Position numbers and translations under genes: made by a program. From positions 57,397,716 through 57,461,715 of the forward strand of contig OY821517.1 in NCBI GenBank assembly GCA_963682025.1: a DNA stretch of 64,000 bases, given 5' to 3'. Under the pieces are notes generated by a model that saw only the letters and a list, made by a program, of their open reading frames with translations, was not told where the DNA came from and did not search any database. The stretch comes from Cordilura impudica. Its lineage: Eukaryota > Arthropoda > Insecta > Diptera > Scathophagidae. Shown here piece by piece: positions 22,388-34,112 of the stretch. The stretch's first letter is position 1. Every line of letters begins with the position of its first letter.

Positions 22388-25100
22388 ATATGGCAGATGA
22401 CAAATGGTAGGAAATACAAAAGGCATACAAAAAGAAATCAGAGGAAAAACAAAAAAAAAAAAAAACAAGTGAGAAAATTATAGTCGGTCTAGACCGACTA
22501 TACGATACCCTATACCATGCGTTTAGAGATCCTATCTCTCAGGCCCAACTAACTGGATATAGAAAATAAGAATAAACCAAATTTGAGAGGGATTTTTATT
22601 AATTTTTTTGGCTGCAGATATGAAAAAGTTCATATCGGATGCTATATCTATATGGGGACTTGGCCCAAAAATGGACCGATCCTGATCATGTTTGGTAAAG
22701 TCTCTTCTATTTTGCAAAAATATATACAAACAAAATTTGAGAAGAATCAGTGCAATATTTTTGTTTTCTGATAGAGTTAAGTGAAGATCGGGAAGCAGCT
22801 CTAAATGGGGCCTATGACTAAGAGTTGTCCCATAGGGAACATTTTTGGACTACTGATTAATGGATGTAATAAACACATACAAACCCAATTTCACTAAGAT
22901 TTATGTGATAATTTGGATGTTATGGCAATTTAAGTCGATTTCATAAGGGTCATTTGTATGGGGGCTAGGTCTGAACATGGACCGATTCTCACCAATTTCA
23001 ATAACGTTCATTCTACGGCCGGTAAAAGCTTATATACCAAATTTCATATTTGCGACCTGCAGTTTGATTACAAACTTTACATGGACACACAGACGGACGG
23101 ACGGACGGACGGACATCGTTAATTCGAATCAGATAGTGATTCTTATTCGATCGGTATAATGAAAGATGGGTCTCGGTCAAATATTTTTGGTAGTTACAAA
23201 CAGCAGCACAAAGTCATTATACCCAAATCACATAGTGGTATAGGGTATAGGGTAGGTATAGGTGGTATTGAATCTTGCCAAAATTGTTCCGCAAACCTAT
23301 TCCTATTGAAGAGCCTGAAAATCTTGCTGTACCTAGTACAACAAAAGAAACAGAAACTTGAACGAGAAGAAAAAGATCTACCAATTTTATCGGAAATATT
23401 TTCTCTGCCTCAAGTTTTTATATTGGATGTAGATCCTGCAAAGTGGGTAGTTAATCATGTGTTGATAGATTTTTTGCGCGAAATGGTTATTCTCAAAACG
23501 CAGATGCTGATTTTGAGAAATCAAAACGAATCTACAATGACCAAACGTGCTTTTTGAGTTCAACAATTTTTAAACGGGTGATTCAGAATGGTGAAGTTTT
23601 GTTATCTTCATTGAGTTCATCTTTTTGCACGGATAAAGGATTTAATGATTGGAAAACCTTAGAACAGCACGAACGATAAATAAATCACAAAAAAATCTGT
23701 GGTGGCTCTTAGGGCAAGGATTTCAAGTAAGAATTTGATTAATTTATTAAATTCAGAAAGTGATCTTGAAAAAAGTTATTGGACGCAAGTTCTACAACGC
23801 GTTGTCGTAATTGTCAAAAAGTTATCAAGTCGTGATCTTCCCTTAAGATGTTCTAGGATCATGTCATAATGGTAACTTTTTAATGGCCGTATAACTTTTA
23901 GCTGAATTTGGTTCATTCTTAAAGGAACATCTAAGAAAATATGGAAGACCGGGTAGCGATAAAACTAATCATCTTTCATCCACAACGTACGAGTAAATAG
24001 TTCATCTTTTAGCTCAGAAGTGCACAGAAATAATATCTGGCAAAATAAAATCGGCGAAATATTTTTCTATAATTTTTGATTCTACACATGACATCGCACA
24101 TGTCAAGGAACGTCGAATACCAACAGAGGTATTTCTAACTTTTGCTCCAAATACTGGACATAAATCTGAAGAAATGTACATAGCAATAACTAACACCCTG
24201 GCATCCTTAAACATTAATTTAGAAAATTTTAGAGGTCAGTCGTACGATAATGTTGCAAACATGTCAGGCGCTTATACACGTCTCCCAGCCGGAATTAAAA
24301 ATGGCAACAAGTTTGTGGCATTTATAGTATGTGCAGCCCATTCTTTTAGTTTAGTTGCAACTGTGGCGGCCAATTGCTGTAATGAATCCGCCAACTATCT
24401 TTTATTTTTGCAAGCAATTTATAACTTTTTTTCGGCATCAACAGCAATGTTCACATAACACCAAAGACTATCTCGACTACGACATGATCATACAGAGATG
24501 ATGCCTGCAAAAGTTTATGTCTTGGACAGAAATTCATGATATTCTGAAATCAATTTCAAATATCAGTTCTGATAAAACCGTTACAAAGGCAGAAATAGCA
24601 GGGTTATGCAAAAAAATGACAAAATTTTATCACTGTTTTTTGTGGTAGTATTTTAAATCGTATCAATTTAGTGAGAAAAAAACTACAACAAGAAGATGCA
24701 GATATTGGATTGGTTATCGATGTGTATAAATCTTTAATTTCAATTATTTCATCTTCCCGCGGGAACTTTACAACATATGAGGAAGATGCCAAGGCGCTGG
24801 TTGGTACTTAAAACTATACTGTAAGCGAAAAGCGAAGCAAAAAATAAAGCGATATTTTGATGAAACCAACGACAATGCAGACAGACCTCTTTGGTACTCA
24901 GGATAGTTCTAAAATAAACATATTTTTCACAATTGCCGATCGATTAATCTCAGAACTTAACGCTTCAAAATGTGCGTATGACGAAGTGTTCGAAATATTT
25001 TACGTCTTTTTTAAATTTCTGATCGGGAAATAAAAAACGAAGCATTTAAATTATGTGAAGTTTATCCACAAGATGTCTCAGTTGCACATCAAAGATGATT
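22388..25100 (+). pseudogene. hAT transposase relic (ZMYM6/ZBED5-like)
   Basis: An initial ATG-containing trace (MADDKW) at 22390 is followed by the HINE. Coding then resumes at 23255 with QNCSANL, a trace around DPAKWVVN, TDKGFNDWK, SYWTQVLQRVVVIVKKLSSR, SAKYFSIIFDSTHDIAH, TFAPNTGHKSEEM and FRGQSYDNVANMSGAY, then AHSFSLVATVAANCC, LLFLQAIYNFFSAST and LSRTRWSYRDDA. These follow the order of hAT transposases of this type: the D in DSTHD and the RGQSYDN block belong to the RNase-H fold. Many stops and frameshifts occur; the C-terminal dimerisation region is barely readable after 24800. Confidence 0.82.
22465..23249 (-). mobile_element. HINE copy G, inside the hAT element
   Basis: Complete copy of the longer subfamily (AGAGTTGTCCCATAGGGA near 22822). 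It follows a long A-run, so the exact left junction is ambiguous. Right of the GGGTATA terminus, TAGGGTATA is partly repeated. A short deletion removed ATCAAAATATATTC-type sequence near 23047. Confidence 0.88.
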
Positions 25101-25320
25101 TTCTATTTAGTTGAATATTTATAAAATATGTTATATATATATATACTTTTTGATTTTAATAAACGTTTGTATTATTTCGGTATTTTGTGTTTTTTTTTTT
25201 TTTTTTGTTATTTTTGCTAAATTTGCACGTTTTTCATTAAAAGGGTATTTTTTTTTTTAGAATATAATAGGCGGCAATATAAATTAGCCTATAAGCGGCA
25301 AATTTGTAAATCCGCCACTG

Positions 25321-26590
25321 GGAATAATACTTTTCAATGTTTTGAGAGCTAAAAATTATGCGGTATTTCAAAATAAAAGTTTGTAAAAATCTTGGCAATT
25401 TTTGGTTTGCCATATACCAGGAAAATGTGCTTTTTTTAAAAGTACTTTAAAGGAATTTACTATAAAAAAAAAATTTATTTAAAAAAAGTTGTTTTATATA
25501 AAAGATCATTGTTTGAGAAAATGTAACTTTCTAAGAAAATGTACTTTAAGAAGAAAGTTTTCATTATAAAAAGAGTACTTTAAAAAAATACTTTTTAAGA
25601 AAATGTTTTTTTAAAAAAGGGTAGATTTTTAAGAAAATGTACTTGTTTAAGAAAATATGTTTTTTATTGGTTATTTGTTAAGAAAGAACATTTTTTTTTT
25701 TAAATTTTAATATGATTTTTTGAAATTCAATTGATATTTTCTAATCTATAATTGGAAATCTGAATTCCAATTTTTAGAATTGATATTTTTTTAAATTTGA
25801 ATGGAAAATTTAAAAGGTGCAATTTTGTATTTATGTCAATAGTAATGCTTTAGTAATTATAAACAATTTTTAAATATAAAATAAATAATAAATAAATAAT
25901 AATTTTATATAACTATGTAGAACTGTTTTGAAAGCAAAAAAACTCATTGATAAACTCGGTAACTCTATTTTTTAAACACAACAAAAAGTTATTATGCCAA
26001 ACTTATGTTCATATTTGTAAAAGAATAATGGATAAACGTATGAAATAAAAGACCAGCCCTGTGTATACTCTTAACATTGTTGTGGTTGATATCTAATTGA
26101 AAATGTTGAAATTCATGTTAAAATAGAAATGACTATTGCAAAGAACAAAAATTGTGGCGCCATCTATTGTGGCATAGCAACACTGAGCAAAATGAAGTGA
26201 CACTCTGTTAATACAAAAGAAATGTATTTTCCCTAAAACAAAATACATTTTGGAGAATTTTATATAAATTAAATAAAATAATATACCGATTTATTTCTAA
26301 CATGCGGTTATTATGAATATACATGTATAGAATATATGTATATTACTTTGTTATTTAAAATGTTATGTATGTATGAATATGTAAATATTACACACAAAAA
26401 ATACAACATCAAAAGTTATTTTCGTATTTTCTTTAAATAAATTAATACATAAAATTTTGGTAAATTACATGTTTTTTTTTAACAACTATGTAGTTTAACA
26501 TTTTTTACTTTAGATGTTGATGAATTTTTACTCCCTTTATATTTACTCGTAGTGTCTGCTTGTCAAAAAAACTTTTGGATTGTTTTTTAA
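25321..26590. other. AT-rich stretch with AAGAAAATGTACTTT iterations
   Basis: No gene. From about 25480 to 25660 the motif AAGAAAATGTACTT recurs at irregular spacing (e.g. near 25530, 25633), a decayed short repeat. 25860-26560 is AT-rich and featureless. Confidence 0.5.
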
Positions 26591-26599
26591 CCCCTTTCA

Positions 26600-27250
26600 C
26601 GTGACCCAATCGATCTGAAACCTTGCAGGCAGACAAAAATTATCCAAAAAAATTTTTTAGTGATGCCAAAACAATGGAATTTTTAAAATTTTTCTACCAG
26701 AGTTGATTAAAAAAATGTACAAAGGATTAGTTTTGATTATATTATTTCCACAACGGCCAACAAGTCCAACTATGACAACAATACAATATTTAGAATAACG
26801 GGACCTATTAAACCGATTTTCATGATTTTTCATGTAGGCACCTTCTCATGATGTTAGTCAATCATTCTCACTAAAAACGAGTGCCCCAGTTATCCTATGA
26901 GGTCGTGATAGTGAAAGAACAACATAGACAAATCATATTTTTTCAAGACTTTTTTTACTTCTTCATTCAATTCTCGGGACCTAATCAACCGATTTGGACG
27001 ATTTTACATAGCAAACTTCTCAGGATGTTATTGAACCTTTTTTTATGCCAACGAGCACACTAGCTGTCCGATTGAAGTTGTCAACGTGATTTCCACAGAC
27101 GGACAGACGGACATCGTCATATCAACTCCGCTTGTTATAAGGATCACAAATATATATATTTTATGGGGTCTAAAATTTTTTTTTCTAATTATTTCAAATG
27201 GAATGACAAACTTATACTTATATACCCTCTGCACACTGGTATTATGAATA
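26600..27250 (-). mobile_element. HINE-like element, third family (probable)
   Basis: Contains CAGACGGACAGACGGACATC, then ATCAACTC, AAATATATATATTTTATGGG and a right end with TATATACCCTCTGCACACTGG. This is the same order of parts as the other (GTCY)n elements, with unrelated sequence between. The left boundary is uncertain; no hairpin end was found. Confidence 0.5.
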
Positions 27251-27292
27251 TACATACTTATATACCCTACGCATCCTTTATTATTTAATTTA

Positions 27293-27763
27293 CTTTATAA
27301 ATGTGTTGACGCCATATGTGTTTCCGAGACATGGTTCCGTGATAATGTTAGCGACAATATCTATTAACTGAAGTTGTACTGAGTCTTTCGTTCTGATAGA
27401 GGCGGTCATGCTGGTGTTGTCGCAATTTATATAAAAAATAATATTTAATTGTAAAAGTAATATTGTAAATATAATGTAGCTATTGACGTGGAATATGTTT
27501 GTATAGACGCAAATTGTCTTGGTGATAAGCATCATCTTGGATGTGTATATAGTCCACATAAGTGGATAAAGTTTGACAGTCTTATCAGGAAGCTGGAGCT
27601 TTCATCAATTTTATACCCCGAAGTCATTACATCAGGTGATTTCAATAACAATCTTTTCGAAGACTCAAATCTTACCACTATAATGTCGATGGTTAACTTG
27701 TCAGCTCTTATTCGAACTATTCTTTTTAATCGAATAAAAGAAAACCCGAATTATTTTTATTAA
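27293..27763 (+). pseudogene. LINE endonuclease (APE) domain fragment
   Basis: Reads AICVSETWFRDNVSDNIY, then after a stop DRGGHAGVVAIYIKNN, then VEYVCIDANCLGD, LGCVYSPHKWIKFDSLI and EVITSGDFNNNLFED. SETWF and SGDFN are conserved motifs of apurinic-type endonucleases of non-LTR retrotransposons. Broken by stops and truncated at both sides. The reverse transcriptase is absent. Confidence 0.78.
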
Positions 27764-29740
27764 ACATTTTGTTTAATAAAAAAAAAAACATTCATTTCTT
27801 ATTCCACAAATTTTCATTCAAAGTCAACGAACGAGTTTGCTCTTAAAGAAAAAATGCTTAAAAATTTTTCTTGATTTTATAGAGGTGTGAAATATGGCGG
27901 TGTGAAAAAATCATTAAAAATGAAAAACGTATAATGGCAGATACAATCACTAGTGTAATTATTATTATTAACGAATAATTTATATATTTTTTTGTGCTGA
28001 AACCTTCCAACTGTAGTAAAAAAGAAAAAACCTTACTAAACAAATTTACAACATTTGGAAGGCAAATTTGTAATCTTTGTTATAAAACAACATACAGACA
28101 TACATATTAGTTCGCATTTACTTTGTTTGTTGCTTTTACTAATAACACACTCGTACATCCTTTCATAAAAAGGTTATAAATTTACATTTGAAACAGTTTT
28201 CATGTTGTGTTAGTGTAATAAATTTGATATAAATTCTTTTAATATGGTCATAATGGGTGTTTTTAAACAAACATTAAAGTGATTTATTTAAAATGCTGTT
28301 AACATTATGAATATCTACTTTTAGCCACACAGGATACGAATGTTTAGCTTTTTGATGATATCAAAATTATGGCCAAATAATTCGACTCGACGTGCAACTT
28401 AATATTTTTTCTAAATCCACTGGTTTAAAGGAATAGCTTAAACGAGGCGGCACTCCAAACCAGTGTGCAAAAATCGATGTAAAATTTTTATAGTGGATAG
28501 ATATGACCACTGTGCATCGTTTTCTTGCAAAAAGTGAAAATTGAAAAATTTTGAGTTGACTCACTTTAGAGGTACAGGTGCGATATATATTTTTATTGAT
28601 AATATTTTTAATATTTCGCCACATCGCTCCACCCTATAAAAAAATTATGTTATTTTATTAACTAAATCATCCTAAATCAGCCATAAACTTATAAATTAAG
28701 TTATTTAAAATATAGTCACTATATCTACATTAAATGAATATTGCAAATCTGTAGAGAATATTCTTAAATATCACGATTCCCTTTAGAAAAACTAGACCTT
28801 GTGGATGATTTTGATAAAAAAAAAATTTATCATTATAATTTGTTACTTCTTAAGTAACTAATTAGTCATAACTGTTATACTTAATCACTTTGTTACACCT
28901 ACACATAAATTAGCGAACACACAATATATTATGCTTAGGATTCCAAAAAAAAAAAGAAAAATCACTCTTTCAAATTTCAAATATGAACAACGGGCATGAT
29001 TCGTTTGACGTTCTTATTTTCGCATTTCTCTTTAGTAATGAAAACTTTGTCAATCTGTGATAATTCCGTTTTGCGTTCGTCAGCATCTTTTGCTGTAGAA
29101 TATACTCGTAAACATTTAAGTTTGACAAGGCAACAAAAACAGAAAAAAAATGTCTTTAGATTAAAAACGATCGTTGCACTTTGTTTACTTTTCATCTGTT
29201 ATTGCCTTCACATGAAAACTTTTTCCTCTATTCATGTGGTTAAAGTTAAACAAAATAATAATAAAAAAAAAAACAAAATAACAAATTCATTGATGTGTTT
29301 CTAAAGATTAAATTGTTAAATGTTGCCAAAAATGGATTGTGCGTATGTGTTCACTTGTATTTAAGGTTCTTATTGAGGTAAAGTATTAGCGTAGGTTCTT
29401 CGATAATTACTCAACCTAAATGTTAGAGAATGGTTGCACTTAAATAACATTTATAATATTCAAATTGAATATGAAAGTTGTAGCAACTCATTATTTTAGC
29501 CCGTGAGGATACAAAATTTTTCTTGTTATCTTAACAATTTTTTAATTAAAATTAAAAAAATAAATAATTAAAATATACAAAATAAAAAATTAAATTCGAA
29601 ATTTGAGTATTTAACAATTATACGAAAGTAACGTTTATTTTTACAAATAATAATTGAACATTTTTACCTTTTCGTTCCAAAATTATTTTCAGCACTTAAA
29701 TGTACCGAGAATTTATCATTTAAAATTACAGATATTAAAA
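27764..29740. other. 2 kb without recognisable gene
   Basis: AT-rich. The longest ATG-initiated frame (28996-29304, 102 codons, with one hydrophobic stretch IVALCLLFICYCL) has no recognisable relatives, a low-complexity lysine-rich end and no supporting context, so I do not call it a gene. 28360-28620 has somewhat higher GC but no identifiable domain. Confidence 0.45.
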
Positions 29741-30284
29741 TCTATAATATTAGTAGGCAAGCCATTTCTTGTGACCTATGTAATTTTGTCAGTTTTAAAC
29801 CTATTTTGACAAAACATACCTCATTTGAAAGGTATTTCTTTTTAGCTGTCTACCAGATTTACAGATTTTCACCGTCTGGAACATTTTTTTTTTGGAGTAA
29901 AGCTCATTTAAGGTTGCTTCTAACACATACATAAAATTATACATTGCTATGTGTGTGTTTATTAAATTTATTAATGTGTTTAAAAAAATTGTATATGCAA
30001 ATCCCTGTGTTGAACTGAAAAATAATTTTGGATATAAACGAATAACGACAATAATTGCATATCACACGCCCTGTGTTGAATTGTGAATTGCGTGCAACTG
30101 GCATGCATTTAGGTAGCTCAAAAACCTTTAGGCTCTTGTTTCTGTGTGTTGAACAATTATTTATAATGAAATCAATTTAATTAATGAAATTAAATTAATG
30201 AAAAACATTGAAAGAAATAAATTGAATGAAAAAATAAAATTTTCTAGAATTTGCACTCGAATTTAGAGGGCTGGGTTCTGCTAG
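29741..30284 (+). mobile_element. Short Helitron, longer variant
   Basis: From TCTATAATATTAGTAGGC to CTAG at 30281-30284 with the hairpin region CACTCGAATTTAGAG (one stem mismatch). At 544 bp it is longer than the 365-378 bp copies because it also holds an extra middle block (30050-30200) related to the variants at 7981 and 60756. It links the two variants. Confidence 0.85.
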
Positions 30285-30437
30285 TCAAAATAATTATGTT
30301 CGGTGGCAGCAGTGTAAGAAACCTCCGGTTTGTCCGGGTTTGAAGCCGGGACAACTGTGCTGTCCCAGCGTGCTTTCACTAAATTTATATTCAAAATAGA
30401 ACACTTCACTTCACTTTATATGTTTATATTTATTTAA

Positions 30438-31217
30438 ACAAGTAAGAAAATTATAGTCGGTCTAGACCGACTATACGATACCCTATACCATGCGTTTAGA
30501 AACCCTATCTCTTAGGCCCAACTAACTGGACATAGAAAATAAGCAAAAACCAAATTTGAGCGGGATTTTTATTAATTTTTTTGGCTGCAGATATAAAAAA
30601 GTTCATATCGGATGCTATATCTATAAAGGGGCTAGGTCCAAAAATGGACCGATCCTGATCATGTTTGGTAAAGTCTCTTGTATTTTGCAAAAATATGTAC
30701 AAACAAAATTTGAGAAGAATCAGTGCAATATTTTTGTTTTTTAATAGATTTAACTGAAGATCGGGAAGCAGCTCTATATGGGGTCAAAGGGATCATTTTT
30801 GGACTACTCATTAGTGGATGTAATGAAGGCATACAAACCCAATTTGTGTAAGATCTATATGACAATTTGGATCTTATGGCAATTTATGTCGATTTCATAT
30901 GGGTAATTTGTATGGAGGCTAGGTCTGAACATGGACCGATTCTCACCAATTTCAATAGCGTTCATCCCATGGCCGATAAAAGCTTATATACCAAATTTCA
31001 TTAAAATATATTCATATTTGCGACCTGCAGTTTGATTACAAGCTTTACATGGACACACAGACGGACGGACGGACGGACGGACATTGTTAAATCAACTCAG
31101 AAAGTGATTCTGATTCGATCGGTATAATTAAAGATGGGTCTAGGTCAAATATTTTTGGTTGTTACAAACAGCAGCACAAAGTCATTATACCCAAACCACA
31201 TAGTGGTATAGGGTATA
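30438..31217 (-). mobile_element. HINE copy H
   Basis: Complete, palindrome intact, A on both flanks. It is separated from copy I by only six bases (ATTAAA) in the same orientation, so the two insertions form a near-tandem pair. Confidence 0.92.
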
Positions 31218-31223
31218 ATTAAA

Positions 31224-32762
31224 ACAAGTAAGAAAATTATAGTCTCATAGACCCAACTAACTGGATATAGAAAATAAGCATAAACCAAATTTGAGTGGGA
31301 TTTTTATTAATTTTTTCGGCTGCAGAGATGAAAAAAATCATATCGGATGCTATATCTATATGGGGACTAGGCCCAAAAATGGACCGATCCCGACAATGTT
31401 TGGTAAAGTCTCTTGTATTTTGCAAAAATATATACAAACCAAATTTGAGAAGAATCAGTGCAATATTTATACCCTATACCACTATGTGGTTTGGGTATAA
31501 TGACTTTGTGCTGCTGTTTGTAACAACCAAAAATATTTGACCTAGACCCATCTTTAATTATACCGATCGAATCAGAATCACTTTCTGAGTTGATTTAACA
31601 ATGTCCGTCCGTCCGTCCGTCCGTCCGTCCGTCTGTGTGTCCATGTAAAGCTTGTAATCAAACTGCAGGTCGCAAATATGAATATATTTTGATGAAATTT
31701 GGTACTTAAGCTTTTATCGGCCATGGGATGAACGCTATTGAAATTGGTGAGAATCGGTCCATGTTCAGACTTAGCCCCCATACAAATTATCCATATGAAA
31801 TCGACATAAATTGCCATAAGATCCAAATTGTCATATAGATCTTACTCAAATTCGGTTTGTATGCGTTCATTACATCCACTAATGAGTAGTCCAAAAATGA
31901 TCCCTTTGACCCCATATAGAGCTGCTTCCCGATCTTCACTTAAATCAATTAAAAAACAAAAATATTGCACTGATTCTTCTCAAATTTTGTTTGTACATAT
32001 TTTTGCAAAATACAAGAGACTTTACCAAACATGATCAGGATCGGTCCATTTTTGGACCTAGTCCCTTTATAGATATAGCATCCGATATGAACTTTTCCAT
32101 ATCTGCAGCCAAAAATATTAATAAAAATCCCACTCAAATTTGGTTTTTGCTTATTTTCAATGTCCAGTTAGTTGGGCCTAAGAGATAGGGTTTCTAAACG
32201 CATGGTATAGGGTATCGTATAGTCGGTCTAGACCGACTATAATTTTCTTACTTGTTTTGTTTTTTGATAGATTTAGTGAAGATCGGGAAGCTGCTCTATA
32301 TGGGGCCTATGACTAAGAGTTGTCCCATGGGCATCATTTTTGGACTACTCATTAATGGATATAATAAACACATATAAACCCAACTTGACTAAGATTTATA
32401 TGATAATTTGGATCTTATGGCAATTTATGTTTATTTCATAGGGGTCATTTGTATGGGGGCTAGGTGTGAACATGGACCGATTCTCACCAGTTTCAATAGC
32501 GTTCATCCCATGGCTGATAAAAGCTTATATACCAAATTTCAGCAAAATATATTCATATTTGCGACCTGCAGTTTGATTACAAGCTTTACATGGACACACA
32601 GACGGACGGACGGACGGACGGACGGACATCGTTAAATCGAATCAGATAGTGATTCTGATACGATCGGTATAATTAAAGATGGGTGTAGGTCAAATATTTT
32701 TGGTTGTTACAAACAGCAGCACAAAGTCATTATACCCAAACCACATAGTGGTATAGGGTATA
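31224..32762 (-). mobile_element. HINE copy I, interrupted by copy J
   Basis: Two halves, 31224-31467 and 32256-32762, of one element of the longer subfamily (GTTGTCCCATGGGCATC near 32320). About 50 bp are deleted right after ATAGTC, removing most of the palindrome and the adjacent ATACCCTATACCA copy. The GTCC array near 32600 is intact. Confidence 0.9.
31468..32255 (+). mobile_element. HINE copy J, nested inside copy I
   Basis: Complete 788-bp copy in opposite orientation to its host. The host has CAATATT before it and TTTGTTTTTTGATAG after it; joining them gives the CAATATTTTTGTTTT found in every uninterrupted copy. This fixes the element ends as TATACCC and CTTGT, inserted between two T residues with no duplication. 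Confidence 0.93.
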
Positions 32763-32813
32763 AATAGGTTATGTTAGGGTTATAATAATGCTGTTTTTGC
32801 TGTTGTCTGATGG

Positions 32814-33064
32814 GCGGGTTGGGAAATAAAATTGTGCTATATTTTATGAAAACTTACCTTTATGTGCTCATAGGGTTAAAATGATCCAAAATTCAGCAGT
32901 ATTTGCAAAATATTTGAATTTTTTTACTTAATCGTGCTATACTAGGTTGAGCTCATTTGTGGCGCCAAGTCCAAATGGGTTAATGACGTCAAATTATAAA
33001 ATCATCTTAATCATCAAATCATAAAAATTGGTAAAATATAGCACAATTTTATTTCCCACCCCAC
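32814..33064. mobile_element. MITE-like inverted-repeat element
   Basis: TGGGAAATAAAATTGTGCTA at 32820 continues for 27 bp as a perfect inverted copy at 33032-33058; outer bases are imperfect (GCGGGT / GTGGGG). The interior has a copy of the GGGTTAATGACGTCA motif related to repeat family X. No TSD is obvious. Confidence 0.7.
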
Positions 33065-33119
33065 AGTAAGGGCTTCATTTAGTTTACTAGAACAACTAAT
33101 TTTTTTTTAACTATGGCAA

Positions 33120-34112
33120 ATTTCAAAGTTTGGCCTCTGCAAGGAGTGGGTTGTCCGATTTATTCCAATTTTTTAGTGTCACATCTAAAAACTCAACAGC
33201 ACTTACAAAATATTTGAATTTTTTGAATAAATTGTCTTTTATTTGCTTCAGGTCATATATGACCCCAAGTCCAAAGGGGTTAATGGGGTCATATTATTTT
33301 CTCCGAAACCCTAGGCTACTAAAATAAAATATAAAATTTAAAAGTAGAAAAGTGATTAATTTTTGATAGAAAGTATTTTGAAAGAGTACATTTACTGAAT
33401 AGTTCACAAAAAACTAATTTTTTTCGAAATCCGCAAAAAAAAATTCTTTGTAAAAAAAAAACTCTGGCAGAGGAATTTACTAAGAAATTCACGCAGTTAA
33501 TCTCTAATACATATTTAACAAAACTTTAAAGTGCCAGATGCATTTTTTTTAATTTTGTTTAAGAAAATTTTAAACTTAAAAAAGGAGCTTTCAAAATTTT
33601 ATCAAAAAAATTTTCCATCTTCGGTCTCATTTCACAATAGGTTTGCAACGTCTTAATAAAGAAATACTTCATATCTGAGTAGTTATATGTATGGAGACCA
33701 AAAAAAAAAAACTATGGATTTAATCAATTTCTTAAAGTTGAAAAAATGTGCATCACATTTCAAAACCTAGAGTTTTTTTTGGCACAAAAGTGGTCTGGGG
33801 CATTTGTTATTTCTTTTCGAGTTAGTATTCGATTTTGAAGTTATATAGCTTTTTGAAAAGATAATTTTGTACTGATACCGACTCATATAACAACTTGTCG
33901 AAAAAATTCAACTATAGAACGAAATTTTCGTAAAATCTGAAAAAAGTCATATTTCCCCATATAAAACATTTGAAATTTTCAGTCGCGTTGAGGCACCTCT
34001 AAATTTTTTTTGATTGACCCAAAACTTTGTATTTCTCAGTTTTTTTTGCTATTCGCATATTTCTAGGGGGTGAGACCGAGAGTTTGAACACCTTTTTTAT
34101 TAAGGGCCACCC
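33120..34112 (+). repeat. Interspersed repeat family X, copy 3
   Basis: Longest copy. Has the palindrome GGTCATATATGACC at about 33251, CCAAAGGGGTTAATG, CCGAAACCCTAGGCTA and the end CGCATATTTCTAGGGGGTGA ... GGGCCACCCTAA. Non-coding. A diverged relative of its start lies just upstream within the MITE at 32880-33000. Confidence 0.75.

Larger units (their letters stand above)
22197..25320 (+). mobile_element. hAT transposon with 8-bp TSD
   Basis: The left end is CAGTGGTGGATACC and the right end is GGATTTACAAATT... in inverted orientation, finishing CCGCCACTG. The flanking octamers are AGAATAAT (22189-22196) and GGAATAAT (25321-25328), a TSD with one mismatch. Both ends carry GCGGCAAATTT/GCGGCAAAATTT-like subterminal repeats. 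Without the HINE inside it the element is about 2.34 kb. It encodes a ZMYM6/ZBED5-like hAT transposase relic. Confidence 0.88.

Noticed and set aside
28996..29304. 102-codon ATG-initiated frame with one hydrophobic segment
   Set aside because: No recognisable family, lysine-rich low-complexity end, an opposite-strand frame of similar length, and no splice or promoter context.
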